Source of the DNA: Corynebacterium sp. NML140438
Lineage (GTDB): Bacteria; Actinomycetota; Actinomycetes; Mycobacteriales; Mycobacteriaceae
Assembly (NCBI RefSeq): GCF_001875725.1
Contig: NZ_MLCQ01000022.1
Location: 124,001 to 188,000 of the forward strand
Reading direction: 5' to 3'
DNA: 64,000 nucleotides
Under the pieces are notes generated by a model that saw only the letters and a program-made list of their open reading frames with translations, was not told where the DNA came from and made no database searches. A program made the position numbers and the translations under genes. How positions within the stretch are numbered: the first letter of the stretch is position 1; every line of letters begins with the position of its first letter. This document shows positions 26,290 to 35,992 of the stretch, piece by piece.

Positions 26290-26715
26290 TTAGTGCTCGT
26301 GCTCGTCAGCGTCCGCATCGGCCTTCGTCTCGTGGACGGTGCCGTGCTTGTGCTCCGGTGCTGCGTAGATCGAGTACACCTTCGCCGGAGCGTCGGATTC
26401 GTTCACGAAGTTGTGCCACTGGCCGGCAGGGACGAACGCTGCGTCGTCGTCGCCGATGACCTTGTCTACGGTCAGGTTGTCTTCGGATGGGCCGATCATC
26501 GCGCGCAGCTCACCGGACTCGACGCGAATGAATTGGTCGTGATCGTCGTGGATCTCAGCGCCGATTTCGCCACCAGCCGGAATGCTCATCACGGTCAGCT
26601 GCAGGTGCTTCCCGGTCCACAGGGTATCGCGGAATGCGTCGTTCTCAAGCGTTGCCTGCTCAATGTCGAAAGTTACTGGGTTCGGGCCGTGGTCGGTGCG
26701 CAAAATCTTGGACAT
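26290..26715 (-). CDS. Cupin domain protein
   Basis: This 141-residue single-domain cupin has metal-ligand motifs EIHDDHDQFIRVESGE (HxxxxxE-type) and PAGQWHNFVN. The tail is rich in His, Glu and Asp (HKHGTVHETKADADADEHEH) and may bind metal. The substrate is unknown. GAGGAGG upstream supports ATG 26715. It is convergent with selB. Confidence 0.85.
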   Translation of the reverse strand: MSKILRTDHGPNPVTFDIEQATLENDAFRDTLWTGKHLQLTVMSIPAGGEIGAEIHDDHDQFIRVESGELRAMIGPSEDNLTVDKVIGDDDAAFVPAGQWHNFVNESDAPAKVYSIYAAPEHKHGTVHETKADADADEHEH

Positions 26716-26748
26716 AATTCCTCCTCGCAAATAGGTTCGGTTGCACCC

Positions 26749-27774
26749 TCAGCATAGCGTGCTTTCAGGCTTGCGGTGGCGGCCAGCTTCCTCGCTGCGG
26801 CGCCGCTGCGCTTTTTGCACTTCGGTGAGGTAGTCGCTGTCGTCGCTGCTAGGGGTCTCGAGCAGGGCTACCTCATCAGGTATCGACGCCACTTCCTCCT
26901 CCACAGCGTCCGTATCTACCAGCGGCGCAGGCTTCGCATCAGCAGTGCTCGTTTTCGGACGCGACGGGGTTGCGGCCCGTGAGCGGTCGACGGTTACCGC
27001 CCACGAGCCGTCGGGGAACTGGACCGTCTCGAAGGGTTTCCCGGAGTTCGATTCTGATTGGGTAAGGTCAGGCACGCGAAGCCACAGAGGGTCCGTTGCC
27101 TCTGCGTAGTCAGCGATGTCGAGGGCTGCCATGCCGTCCAAGAAGAACGCCCGGGCGACGGTGATCTCGTTGTCGGTCGAGGGGGCGTCGAAAAGTATGG
27201 TGCGGACACCGTCGACGTCTGCAGCTGAGACGCAGCCGAGCACTCGCTCACCAAGCGTGACCACGACGTCGGAGTTGGACACTTGGAGCCCAACGAACCA
27301 CTGGCCTGGCGCCAGGCTTGCGAGCTGCTCCGCGCTGAACTCACCCCGTTCCGTATCGATGATCGCCATGTCTCCACTTGGCAGCACAAGGAAGTCGGAG
27401 CCTGCATTATTGCGAGGAACGGCGAGCTGCGGAGGCGGCAAAATAACATCGACGGCGAACTTGCCGTGCACTGCATCAAACTTTACCGCAGCCAAGGTCA
27501 TCGGCAGCAGCTGCGACTGATGGACCCGTTCCAGGTCGACGTAGCGCGCCCTATCGAACTGCGCAATTTCTCCGACAATGCCATTGCCGAGCCTGCGCAC
27601 CCGCCAGCTTTCCTCGACCGCGTTCGGCTCAAGCACCACCGGCACGTAGGACGTATGACGTGTGCCCCCGAATTCCGCAAACAGGGACGACTGTACGACG
27701 TCAGTCACACTGACTTCTTCGCCTGCTCCCCACGTCGATGGAGCAAGCGGATACACCGGTAGAGAAAGTTTCAC
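26749..27774 (-). CDS. Hypothetical protein
   Basis: This 341-residue soluble protein is not recognised. The first 240 residues look beta-rich and folded. The C-terminal 100 are low-complexity and charged (TPSRPKTSTADAKPAP, VEEEVASIPDEVALL, then RRRSEEAGRHRK). There is no signal peptide or membrane helix. A GTG start with AGGAG about 10 nt upstream is well supported. It lies between the cupin and EamA genes on the same strand. Confidence 0.65.
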   Translation of the reverse strand: MKLSLPVYPLAPSTWGAGEEVSVTDVVQSSLFAEFGGTRHTSYVPVVLEPNAVEESWRVRRLGNGIVGEIAQFDRARYVDLERVHQSQLLPMTLAAVKFDAVHGKFAVDVILPPPQLAVPRNNAGSDFLVLPSGDMAIIDTERGEFSAEQLASLAPGQWFVGLQVSNSDVVVTLGERVLGCVSAADVDGVRTILFDAPSTDNEITVARAFFLDGMAALDIADYAEATDPLWLRVPDLTQSESNSGKPFETVQFPDGSWAVTVDRSRAATPSRPKTSTADAKPAPLVDTDAVEEEVASIPDEVALLETPSSDDSDYLTEVQKAQRRRSEEAGRHRKPESTLC

Positions 27775-27810
27775 GACGTCATACTCCTAACTGCATCCGG
27801 AATTACGAAA

Positions 27811-28698
27811 TCATTGCTCGGGCCAACGACGAGGCGCCTGCGTAACAGGCGGTGGGGGAGAAGCACCAAACCATGCAATCACCACACCAGCTACCGTGAC
27901 ACACAAGATACCCAACACAAGGTGGGCAGTAAGCACGTCACCCCGAAACACGACACCCAGAATCGTGCCCAGCACCGGCTCGATCGCAAACAGCGTGCCG
28001 ACAATCTGCGCCGACGTAAACCGTGCCGCCAGCGTGTCAGCCATATATGGGATGGCGACGCCAACAAAGCCTGCCAACGCCAACAGCATCCAACTATGCG
28101 CATCAAGCTTGGCCGCGTCACGGATGGAGAACGGCAGCGTGAGCAGGGCCGCAATCGTAATGGAGAGAGCAAGCTCGCCCATCCCACCCGAGGACTTGCC
28201 AACCTTTTCCGCAAAGATCGTGTACAGCGCGCAGAAGGCGGCGCCGCACAACGCGAAACCAACACCTAAAGGATTCAAACCGGACGAAGGACCAGCAATC
28301 AGCGCGACCCCGGCGAGCGCAACCAACGCCCAGAGCCGGATCCGCCACTGCCGAATACCAAAAAATGTCACACAGCACGGGCCCAAGAAATCAATGGTGA
28401 TCGCGGCGCCAAGCGGAATGCGGGCGATCGCTGCGTACAAAAACTGGTTCATCAGCGCGATCGACGCGCCGAAAATGAATGCCTGCTTCCACTGCTCCTC
28501 CGACATCTCGCGCACATTCGGTCGGAAGACCAGGAGAAGAATGACGGCGCCAAGCAAGAAGCGCAGCGTAGAAATGCTGACAGTACTTGCAACAACGAAG
28601 AGAGAAGCAGCGAGCAGCGCGGAAACCTGATTACCCAGCGAACCAATAAAGATAAGTCCGATTGGGCGAACCAAGGTACGAGTCGAGCGCGCTGCCAT
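27811..28698 (-). CDS. EamA/DMT family exporter (RhtA-like)
   Basis: This 295-residue protein has about ten hydrophobic helices in two EamA repeats. AIARIPLGAAITIDFLGPC is characteristic of RhtA-type amino-acid/metabolite exporters. The start at 28698 (MAARSTRTL) is chosen for its positive-inside N-terminus and nearby AAGGAG. The frame is open 24 codons further. The substrate is not determinable. It lies 19 bases after the DUF808 gene and is likely co-transcribed. Confidence 0.83.
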   Translation of the reverse strand: MAARSTRTLVRPIGLIFIGSLGNQVSALLAASLFVVASTVSISTLRFLLGAVILLLVFRPNVREMSEEQWKQAFIFGASIALMNQFLYAAIARIPLGAAITIDFLGPCCVTFFGIRQWRIRLWALVALAGVALIAGPSSGLNPLGVGFALCGAAFCALYTIFAEKVGKSSGGMGELALSITIAALLTLPFSIRDAAKLDAHSWMLLALAGFVGVAIPYMADTLAARFTSAQIVGTLFAIEPVLGTILGVVFRGDVLTAHLVLGILCVTVAGVVIAWFGASPPPPVTQAPRRWPEQ

Positions 28699-28717
28699 GC
28701 TCCTTACTTTAACCGCC

Positions 28718-29626
28718 TTAATGGGTCCGCTTGATCGCGGAAACCACGCCAACAACGAGCAAGCCAACAACGAGGCCTGCGGCCAGGGAAATGCCTGTCT
28801 CTACGAACCAACCGAGGACACCGTTATGTACGGAGTTTACGGCCCGGTCTACCACTTCGTGGACAAAATGCAGGCCGAAGACTTCGTCAAGGCCGCGAAG
28901 AATGAGGTGCCCGCCAACCCACAGCATCGCAACGGTGCCGATCACGCCGATGGCAGAGAGTACGGCGGGCATGGATTTCACCATTGCGCGTCCCAATCCC
29001 GCTGCACGGTCACGCTGGATCATCGCGCGGCCAATGTCATCGATCTTGACCAGCAGTGCAACCGCGCCGTAGACAGCAAGGGTGATAAAAATGCCCACTG
29101 CGATGAGCACGGCAGCTTCCACCCAGATCGACTGATCGGCCACCTCGTCGAGGGCGATGATCATGATTTCCGCGCTCAGGATGAGGTCCGTTCGAATCGC
29201 GCTTTTCACCAGTGCGTCTTCGTCTTGAGAAGATCGGTTTACTGCGGCATCTTCGTCGGCCTCGATATCGCTGGAGAGCTTGTGGACGATCTTCTCAGCA
29301 CCCTCGAAACATAAGTACGTGCCGCCAACCATCAAAATTGGGACCAGTGCCCACGGCGCAAACGCGTTGAGTGCCAACGCGATCGGCAGAATGATGAGCA
29401 GCTTGTTCCGCAGAGATCCCTTCGTGATCTTCCAGATCATTGGAAGCTCGCGCGCCGGGGTCACACCAGAAACGTATTGGGGAGTGACAGCCGCATCATC
29501 AATGACGACGCCTGCAGCTTTTGCCGACGTTTTCGCCGTAAGGGAAGCCACATCGTCTGCTGAAGAAGCTGCGGTCCTAGCGATGAGAGCTACGTCGTCA
29601 AAGAGGGCGAGGAGACCTCCGGCCAT
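28718..29626 (-). CDS. DUF808 family membrane protein (YedI-like)
   Basis: This 302-residue protein begins MAGGLLALFDDVALIARTAA, the DUF808 hallmark, and has about six membrane helices. One is VPILMVGGTYLCFEGAEKIV. A charged cytoplasmic loop carries EADEDAAVNRSSQDED. Function is unknown. AAAGGGA before the ATG supports the start. Confidence 0.88.
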   Translation of the reverse strand: MAGGLLALFDDVALIARTAASSADDVASLTAKTSAKAAGVVIDDAAVTPQYVSGVTPARELPMIWKITKGSLRNKLLIILPIALALNAFAPWALVPILMVGGTYLCFEGAEKIVHKLSSDIEADEDAAVNRSSQDEDALVKSAIRTDLILSAEIMIIALDEVADQSIWVEAAVLIAVGIFITLAVYGAVALLVKIDDIGRAMIQRDRAAGLGRAMVKSMPAVLSAIGVIGTVAMLWVGGHLILRGLDEVFGLHFVHEVVDRAVNSVHNGVLGWFVETGISLAAGLVVGLLVVGVVSAIKRTH

Positions 29627-29892
29627 GTGTGTTCCCTTTCCTAGGAATCGTTGCGGTGGGCGACCGAAAGTCTACACGTCGAGCTAGGAATGCTACGCGC
29701 CTGTGCAGGCTGTTAGCTGTGAAGGAGCTGGCAGAAAGTACCCCCAAAAGTGTAAAACCATGCAGGAAACCTGAATTATTTACCAATGTCGCAATCTTGT
29801 GTGGTGGAATAGAGGGCACTTCTTCAAGTGTGATGTAGTCCACTTGGGTGAATGCAATTGAAGCTAGCTAACAACAATCTGAAGGAGGCGCT

Positions 29893-31500
29893 GTGCGGAC
29901 AGTAAAAGCAGCAGCGATCTTGGCGGTAGGAACCCTCACACTCGGATTGGCTGCGTGTGGTGGATCCGGCAACGACGAGGCCGCGAGCGGTCAGGGTGAG
30001 TCGACCGGCGGCGACGACTATGTGCTGGTATATGGCACTGAGCCACAGAACCCGCTCATCCCGGGCAACACGAACGAGGTCGGTGGCGGACGCATCATCG
30101 ATGAGATCTTCTCCGGTCTTGTCTACTACGACACCGAGGGCAAGATTCATAACGACCTCGCAGAGTCCATCGACCTCGAGGGTGATACCCTGTACAAGGT
30201 CACCCTGAAGGACGGCATTAAGTGGCAGGATGGCACGCCGGTCACAGCGAACGACTTCGTCGATGCATGGAACTACATTGTTGCGAACTCGCTGCTCGGC
30301 GAGAGCTTCTTCGAATCCATCAAGGGCTACGACCCAGAAGGTGTGCCAACCCTCGAAGGGCTGAACGTCGTCGACGACAAGACCTTTACTATCGAGCTGG
30401 CTCAGCCAGAGGCAGACTTCCCAACCCGCCTTGGCTACTCCGCGTTCTTCCCGATGCACCCATCCGCGTTTGAGGACATCGACGCATACGGTGAGAACCC
30501 AATCTCCAACGGCCCATACAAGCTGGCTGAGTGGAACCACAACCAGGACGCAACCATTGTCCCGAACGAAGAGTATGCAGGTGAAAAGAAACCACAGAAC
30601 GACGGTGTGACCTTCGTCTTCTACGCGCAGCAGGACGCGGCGTACGCTGATCTGCTCGCGGGCAACCTGGACGTCTTGGACGCTATTCCGGATTCTGCAT
30701 TCGCAAGCTACGAATCCGAGTTGGGTGACCGTGCGGTCAACCAGCCGTCGGCAATCTTCCAGTCGTTCACCATCCCGGAGAACCTTGAGCACTTCAACGG
30801 TGAGGAAGGCCAGCTGCGCCGCCAGGCACTGTCTATGGCGATCGACCGTGACGAAATCACGAAGACGATTTTCCAGGGCACCCGCACCCCGGCGACCGAC
30901 TTCACCTCGCCAGTCATCCCTGGCCACTCGGACTCTCTGAACGGGGCGGAGGTGCTCGAGTACAACCCAGAGGAAGCCAAGCGCCTGTGGGCTGAGGCCG
31001 ACAAGATCAAACCATTCACCGGCGAGTTCTCCCTGTCCTACAACGCTGACGGCGGCCACCAGGCATGGGTCGACGCTGTTGCGAACTCCATCCGCAACAC
31101 CCTCGGTATCGACGCAGTCGGTAACGCATACCCAGACTTCAAGTCTCTGCGTGACGACGTCACAAACAGGACCATCAAGGGTGCGTTCCGCACCGGCTGG
31201 CAGGCAGACTACCCGTCGCTGGGTAACTTCCTGAGTCCGCTGTACGCCTCCAACGGTGGCTCCAATGATGGTGACTACGCAAACCCTGAGGTGGACAACC
31301 TGCTGAAGGAAGCAGCTGCTGCGGGCGACGTCGAAGCCGCAACGCCTATCTACAACAAGGTGCAGGAGCAGCTTCTGAAGGACCTGCCGGCGATCCCACT
31401 GTGGTACTCGAACGTCAACGGTGGCTCCTCGGAAAACGTTGAAAACGTTGCGTTCAACTGGAAGTCCGTTCCGGTGTATACCCAAATCACCAAGAAGTAA
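29893..31500 (+). CDS. Peptide ABC transporter substrate-binding lipoprotein
   Basis: This 535-residue lipoprotein has signal peptide VKAAAILAVGTLTLGLAACG with lipobox LAAC. It is followed by an acidic Gly/Ser linker and an SBP family 5 domain (KWQDGTPVTANDFVDAWNYI; YADLLAGNLDVLDAIPDSAF). It captures di- or oligopeptides outside the membrane for the permeases encoded downstream. GTG start with GAAGGAGG 5 nt before. Confidence 0.92.
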   Translation: MRTVKAAAILAVGTLTLGLAACGGSGNDEAASGQGESTGGDDYVLVYGTEPQNPLIPGNTNEVGGGRIIDEIFSGLVYYDTEGKIHNDLAESIDLEGDTLYKVTLKDGIKWQDGTPVTANDFVDAWNYIVANSLLGESFFESIKGYDPEGVPTLEGLNVVDDKTFTIELAQPEADFPTRLGYSAFFPMHPSAFEDIDAYGENPISNGPYKLAEWNHNQDATIVPNEEYAGEKKPQNDGVTFVFYAQQDAAYADLLAGNLDVLDAIPDSAFASYESELGDRAVNQPSAIFQSFTIPENLEHFNGEEGQLRRQALSMAIDRDEITKTIFQGTRTPATDFTSPVIPGHSDSLNGAEVLEYNPEEAKRLWAEADKIKPFTGEFSLSYNADGGHQAWVDAVANSIRNTLGIDAVGNAYPDFKSLRDDVTNRTIKGAFRTGWQADYPSLGNFLSPLYASNGGSNDGDYANPEVDNLLKEAAAAGDVEAATPIYNKVQEQLLKDLPAIPLWYSNVNGGSSENVENVAFNWKSVPVYTQITKK

Positions 31501-31527
31501 TATATTCCCTACGCTCTTACCCATCCC

Positions 31528-31557
31528 CACCCCGTCTGCGTACAAGCATGCGGGGTG
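31528..31557 (+). terminator. Intercistronic stem-loop between binding protein and permease genes
   Basis: CACCCCG (31528-31534) pairs perfectly with CGGGGTG (31551-31557), without a downstream T-run. Such hairpins often stabilise the binding-protein mRNA or partly terminate transcription, giving more binding protein than permease. Confidence 0.5.
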
Positions 31558-31618
31558 TTGGGTTTGGGTGCGTCCACAAGCTCATTTTCACTACGAAGAA
31601 TAAGGAGAGCCTGCAACT

Positions 31619-32545
31619 ATGTTGCGATATATCGGGCGACGGCTCCTTCAGATGATTCCCGTGTTCTTTGGGGCCACCTTGCTGCTGTACGCACTGGTGT
31701 TTCTCATGCCCGGTGATCCTGTCCAGGCCCTCGGCGGCGACCGTGGCTTAACCGAAGCTGCGCGAGCACGCATCGAAGCCGAATACAACCTCGACAAACC
31801 TTTCCTCGTCCAGTACTTGCTCTACCTGAAGGGGATCATGGTCGGTGACTTCGGAAAGACGTTCTCCGGGCAACCAGTTGCTTCGGTGATGGCAAACGCA
31901 TTCCCGGTCACCATTAAACTTGGCCTGATGGCGCTGGCATTCGAAGCGTTCTTCGGTATCCTCTTCGGATTCTTTGCAGGCATTCGTCGTGGCGGTATTT
32001 TCGACTCGACTGTGTTGGTTGTGTCGCTGTTCGTCATCGCCGTGCCGTCTTTCGTGATTGGCTTTGTCCTCCAGTACCTTGTGGGCGTGCGCTGGGGCCT
32101 ACTCCCCGTAACGGTGGGGCGAAACGAGTCCTTCATCGCTCTGCTCATGCCGGCCGTCGTGTTGGGTGCCTTGTCCTGTGCGTACGTGATTCGACTAACC
32201 AGGCAATCCATCAGTGACAACCTCCGCGCGGACTATGTGCGCACCGCACGCGCTAAAGGGCTGTCAAAAGGTACGGTGATGTCTCGCCACGTGCTACGGA
32301 ACTCTCTCATCCCAGTCGTGACGTTCTTGGGCGCTGATCTCGGTGCGCTCATGGGCGGCGCGATTGTGACAGAAGGCATCTTCGGCATCAACGGTGTCGG
32401 TGGCACGATCTACCAGGCCATCATTAAAGGTGAACCGGCGACAGTCGTGTCCTTTACCACCGTGCTGGTGATCATCTACATCGTTGCCAACCTGATAGTT
32501 GACCTGCTCTACGCAGTACTTGACCCAAGGATCCGCTATGCATAA
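31619..32545 (+). CDS. Peptide ABC transporter permease, DppB/OppB type
   Basis: This 308-residue inner-membrane protein starts MLRYIGRRLLQMIPVFFGAT, typical of DppB. The EAA loop region is VRTARAKGLSKGTVMSRHVL and contacts the ATPase. There are six predicted helices. TAAGGAG precedes the ATG. It overlaps the next permease gene by 8 bases. Confidence 0.93.
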   Translation: MLRYIGRRLLQMIPVFFGATLLLYALVFLMPGDPVQALGGDRGLTEAARARIEAEYNLDKPFLVQYLLYLKGIMVGDFGKTFSGQPVASVMANAFPVTIKLGLMALAFEAFFGILFGFFAGIRRGGIFDSTVLVVSLFVIAVPSFVIGFVLQYLVGVRWGLLPVTVGRNESFIALLMPAVVLGALSCAYVIRLTRQSISDNLRADYVRTARAKGLSKGTVMSRHVLRNSLIPVVTFLGADLGALMGGAIVTEGIFGINGVGGTIYQAIIKGEPATVVSFTTVLVIIYIVANLIVDLLYAVLDPRIRYA

Positions 32546-33503
32546 CTCTCAAGATCTCACAGCAGCTGCCCGCGCTGGGCAGGAGTATTTCATCGCGGAA
32601 ACGGACGAAACCGGACTTGGTGCCGTTGACGCAGTGCAGGACGAGTCTGCCCCCACGAGTCAGTGGGGTGAAGCATGGCGAGCACTGCGACGCCGTCCCC
32701 TGTTTTGGGTATCCGCACTCCTGATTTTGTTCGCCATTCTGCTTGCCCTGGTGCCGGGCCTGTTTACTAGCGTGGACCCGCGTGAGTGTATGCTCTCTCG
32801 CTCGCTCGGCACGCCTGAGCCTGGCCACCCGTTCGGGTTCGATCGTCAAGGCTGCGATATTTACGCTCGTACAGTTTATGGTGCACGTGCGTCAGTCACA
32901 GTCGGTGTGCTTACTACGATCGTCGTGACGGTCCTAGGTTCACTGATCGGCGCGATCGCCGGTTTTTATGGTGGCATTTGGGACACGCTGCTGTCCCGCC
33001 TGACGGATATTTTCTTCGCTGTGCCACTCGTGCTGGCAGCGATCGTCGTGATGTCCATGTTCCAGAACCAGCGCTCCATCTGGATGGTGGTGTTCGCGCT
33101 CTCCATGTTTGGCTGGACGCAGATTGCACGTATCGCGCGCGGCGCCGTGATGGGTGTGAAGAATGACGAATTCGTGACAGCTGCCCGCGCGCTAGGCGCG
33201 AGCGACGTGCGGATCATCTTCTCACACATCCTGCCGAACGCGGCTGCGCCAATCATTGTGTACGCCACCGTCGCGTTGGGCACGTTCATCGTCGCAGAAG
33301 CGACCCTGTCGTTCCTAGGTATCGGTTTGCCGACGACAGTCGTGTCGTGGGGCGGCGACATTTCCGCTGCGCAGGCATCTCTGAGGACACAGCCAATGGT
33401 GCTGTTCTACCCTGCAATTGCTTTGGCACTGACGGTGCTGAGCTTCATCATGATGGGTGACGCTGTGCGCGACGCCCTTGACCCTAAATCGAGGAAACGA
33501 TGA
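32538..33503 (+). CDS. Peptide ABC transporter permease, DppC/OppC type
   Basis: This 321-residue permease has an N-terminal cytoplasmic extension of about 45 residues before the first helix (LFWVSALLILFAILLALVPG). The EAA loop is VTAARALGASDVRIIFSHIL. HPFGFDRQGCDIYARTVYGA is the DppC signature. It forms the pore with the upstream subunit. The start ATG 32538 overlaps the DppB stop, and the end overlaps the ATPase gene as ATGA. Confidence 0.93.
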   Translation: MHNSQDLTAAARAGQEYFIAETDETGLGAVDAVQDESAPTSQWGEAWRALRRRPLFWVSALLILFAILLALVPGLFTSVDPRECMLSRSLGTPEPGHPFGFDRQGCDIYARTVYGARASVTVGVLTTIVVTVLGSLIGAIAGFYGGIWDTLLSRLTDIFFAVPLVLAAIVVMSMFQNQRSIWMVVFALSMFGWTQIARIARGAVMGVKNDEFVTAARALGASDVRIIFSHILPNAAAPIIVYATVALGTFIVAEATLSFLGIGLPTTVVSWGGDISAAQASLRTQPMVLFYPAIALALTVLSFIMMGDAVRDALDPKSRKR

Positions 33504-35179
33504 GCGAGTTACAAGATCAACCGCTACTCGAGATAGCGGACCTGAAAGTCACATTCGAGTCGACCACCGGTGTTGTCGAAGCGGTTCGCGATTTCGACCT
33601 GACGATCTATCCAGGCCAGTCGATCGCTATCGTGGGCGAGTCGGGGTCGGGCAAGTCCACCGCAGCGATGTCCATCTTGGGGCTGCTGCCTGGGACGGGC
33701 AAGGTTACGAGCGGTTCCATCAAGCTGAATGGCGAAGAGCTGACAGAGCTTGATGAGAAGGGATGGCAGAAGGTCCGAGGCAACAAGATTGGTCTTGTGC
33801 CGCAGGACCCGATGAGCAACCTGAACCCGGTGTGGCGTATTGGTACACAGGTGGAAGAGTCCCTTCGCGCAAACCACGTGGTGGAGGGCTCTGAGCGCCA
33901 CGCACGCGTCGTGCAACTGCTCGAGGAAGCCGGCCTACCTGAGGCCGAGCGCCGCGCCAAGCAATACCCACACGAGTTTTCTGGTGGTATGCGCCAGCGT
34001 GCACTCATCGCGATCGGCCTTGCCGCGCGCCCTGAGCTGCTCATTGCTGACGAACCGACGTCCGCGCTGGACGTGACGGTGCAGAAGAAGATTCTCGACC
34101 ACTTGGAGACGTTGACTGAGGAACTCGGCACGGCGCTGCTGTTCATCACACACGACCTCGGTCTGGCCGCCGAGCGCGCGGATCACCTGCTGGTGATGCA
34201 CCGCGGGCGGATCGTGGAGAAGGGGCCGAGCCTGCAGATTCTGCGGAACCCGCAGCACCCGTACACGAAGCGCCTTGTCACTGCCGCTCCTTCCTTGGCA
34301 TCCGCACGCATTCAGAGCGCGAAGGCGAAAGGTATTGAATCTGACGAAGAACTTGTTGCCGGTCACCATGATTCTGAAGAAGTGGTGCTGAGCGTGCAGA
34401 ACTTGGTGAAAGAGTTCGACGTTCGCGGACAGAAAGGCAAGCAGAAGGTGCTGCGTGCTGTCGACGACGTCTCGTTTGACGTTCGGCGCGGCACGACACT
34501 AGCACTCGTTGGTGAGTCCGGCTCCGGCAAATCGACGGTTGCGAACATGGCGCTGCGGTTGTTGGAGCCAACGAGTGGACGAGTCTTGTTCGAAGGGCAA
34601 GACATCGCAAAGCTTAAGGGCCGCGAGTTGTTTGATATGCGTCGCAAGATGCAGGTGGTATTCCAGAACCCGTACGGTTCGCTGGATCCGATGTACTCCA
34701 TCTATCGCTGCATTGAGGAGCCGTTGACGCTGCACAAGGTCGGCAACCGGAAGGAGCGCGAGGCACGAGTAGCGGAGTTGCTCGACTTGGTGCAGATGCC
34801 GCGATCGGCGATGCGTCGATACCCGAATGAGCTGTCCGGTGGTCAGCGTCAGCGCATCGCAATTGCACGTGCGATGGCGCTGGACCCGGAGGTCATCGTC
34901 CTGGATGAGGCAGTGTCGGCACTGGACGTACTCGTGCAGAACCAGATTCTCCGACTGCTCACTCATCTTCAGGAGGAGATGCGGCTTTCGTACCTGTTCA
35001 TCACGCATGACCTCGCGGTGGTCCGCCAGACGGCTGACGACATCGTGGTGATGCGGCAAGGTAAGGCCGTCGAGCAGGGCCGGGCCGATGACATCTTCGA
35101 TAGCCCTCAGGATCCGTACACACAAAACCTGATTAATTCGGTACCTGGGCTCAATATTGAGTTGGGCGTCGGAGAGTAG
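33500..35179 (+). CDS. Fused double ABC ATPase for peptide import (DppD-DppF)
   Basis: This 559-residue protein joins both ATPase domains in one chain. Domain 1 has Walker A GESGSGKSTAAMS and signature FSGGMRQRALIA with LLIADEPTSALD. Domain 2 has Walker A GESGSGKSTVANM, signature LSGGQRQRIAIARA and VIVLDEAVSALD. In domain 2 the usual Pro/Thr after the Walker B Glu reads EAVSALD. It powers import of peptides with the upstream permeases. Many enteric systems encode DppD and DppF separately. Confidence 0.93.
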   Translation: MSELQDQPLLEIADLKVTFESTTGVVEAVRDFDLTIYPGQSIAIVGESGSGKSTAAMSILGLLPGTGKVTSGSIKLNGEELTELDEKGWQKVRGNKIGLVPQDPMSNLNPVWRIGTQVEESLRANHVVEGSERHARVVQLLEEAGLPEAERRAKQYPHEFSGGMRQRALIAIGLAARPELLIADEPTSALDVTVQKKILDHLETLTEELGTALLFITHDLGLAAERADHLLVMHRGRIVEKGPSLQILRNPQHPYTKRLVTAAPSLASARIQSAKAKGIESDEELVAGHHDSEEVVLSVQNLVKEFDVRGQKGKQKVLRAVDDVSFDVRRGTTLALVGESGSGKSTVANMALRLLEPTSGRVLFEGQDIAKLKGRELFDMRRKMQVVFQNPYGSLDPMYSIYRCIEEPLTLHKVGNRKEREARVAELLDLVQMPRSAMRRYPNELSGGQRQRIAIARAMALDPEVIVLDEAVSALDVLVQNQILRLLTHLQEEMRLSYLFITHDLAVVRQTADDIVVMRQGKAVEQGRADDIFDSPQDPYTQNLINSVPGLNIELGVGE

Positions 35180-35201
35180 GTCCTACCTGCCCAATTGTTC
35201 C

Positions 35202-35254
35202 AAAACGTTACGCCACAATCCAGGTTATGAACGCCGCGATTGTGGCGTAGCGTT
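35202..35254 (+). terminator. Terminator after peptide transporter operon
   Basis: An 18-bp stem (AAACGTTACGCCACAATC at 35202-35219 against GATTGTGGCGTAGCGTTT at 35237-35254) has a single wobble and a 17-base loop. It lies 22 bases after the ATPase stop and ends in GTTT. It separates the peptide operon from the TPP-controlled operon. Confidence 0.75.
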
Positions 35255-35283
35255 TAGGAATGTACAGTATTGTCACAAATTCA

Positions 35284-35382
35284 TACACGGGTGCCTTTGT
35301 GGGAAAGAAAAGCGAAGGCTGAGATGCAACAGCGAACCGTTGAACCTGATCCGGATAATGCCGGCGTTTAGGAAGGAATGTA
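35284..35382 (+). promoter_or_regulatory. TPP riboswitch (THI element)
   Basis: The conserved THI-box elements are present in order: CGGGTGCC (35288-35295), GGCTGAGATG (35317-35326), and CCGTTGAACCTGATCCGGAT continuing into AATGCCGG (35337-35363). A TACA/TGTA P1 stem (35284-35287 with 35379-35382) closes the aptamer. The ribosome-binding AAGGA at 35373-35377 lies inside the 3' side, so TPP binding should block translation of the downstream ykoE. Confidence 0.93.
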
Positions 35383-35387
35383 AGCGT

Positions 35388-35987
35388 ATGAATACGCGTG
35401 GAAGCCATTCGTGGCGTGTTATTGATATTGTTACCGCAGCTGTTTTGGGGGTGGCGTGCGGGCTCATCTTTTGGATGTGGAACAGCGTCGGGTACGCGGG
35501 CTTTAAAGCCTTCGACGCTCTCACCCCTGGCCTTGGTGGCCTGTTCACCGGGATTTGGTTCCTCGGTGGAACGCTGGGTGGCTTGGTTATCCGTAAGCCT
35601 GGCGCTGCGGTTTTCGTCGAGGTGCTTGCGGCGTCGGTGTCTGCTGTCATCGGAAGTCAGTGGGGGATTGAGACGCTGTACTCCGGGCTCGCACAGGGCC
35701 TTGGCGCAGAGATTGTGTTCTTGATCTTCGCGTATAAGAAGTTTTCGACGACGGTTGCAGTTCTTGCCGGCATGGGCAGTGCAGTAGGTGCGTTCGTACT
35801 TGAGCTGTTCTTGTCTGCCAACTTCGCGATGGGCTTGGCGTTCAACGTGATCTACCTCAGCTGCATGCTGGTATCTGGTGCGTTGCTGGCCGGAATTGTT
35901 GGGAAGCTTCTGGTTGATGCACTGGCCAAGACTGGTGCGCTTGACCGGTTTGGTGCAGGACGCGAGCGTTTCCAGCAGGAGGTATAG
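35388..35987 (+). CDS. ykoE: Thiamine/HMP ECF transporter S component, YkoE
   Basis: This 199-residue membrane protein with about six helices begins WRVIDIVTAAVLGVACGLIF, typical of YkoE. YkoE is the substrate-binding subunit of ECF transporters for thiamine or its hydroxymethylpyrimidine precursor. The TPP riboswitch immediately upstream fixes the pathway. Start ATG 35388 lies 10 nt after AAGGA. An open frame back to 35157 would run through the riboswitch and is rejected. Confidence 0.92.
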   Translation: MNTRGSHSWRVIDIVTAAVLGVACGLIFWMWNSVGYAGFKAFDALTPGLGGLFTGIWFLGGTLGGLVIRKPGAAVFVEVLAASVSAVIGSQWGIETLYSGLAQGLGAEIVFLIFAYKKFSTTVAVLAGMGSAVGAFVLELFLSANFAMGLAFNVIYLSCMLVSGALLAGIVGKLLVDALAKTGALDRFGAGRERFQQEV

Positions 35988-35992
35988 CCTCG

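Noticed and set aside
29824..31545. 573-codon antisense frame over the peptide-binding protein gene
   Set aside because: Arginine/valine-rich shadow frame without homology; the plus strand encodes a clear lipoprotein.
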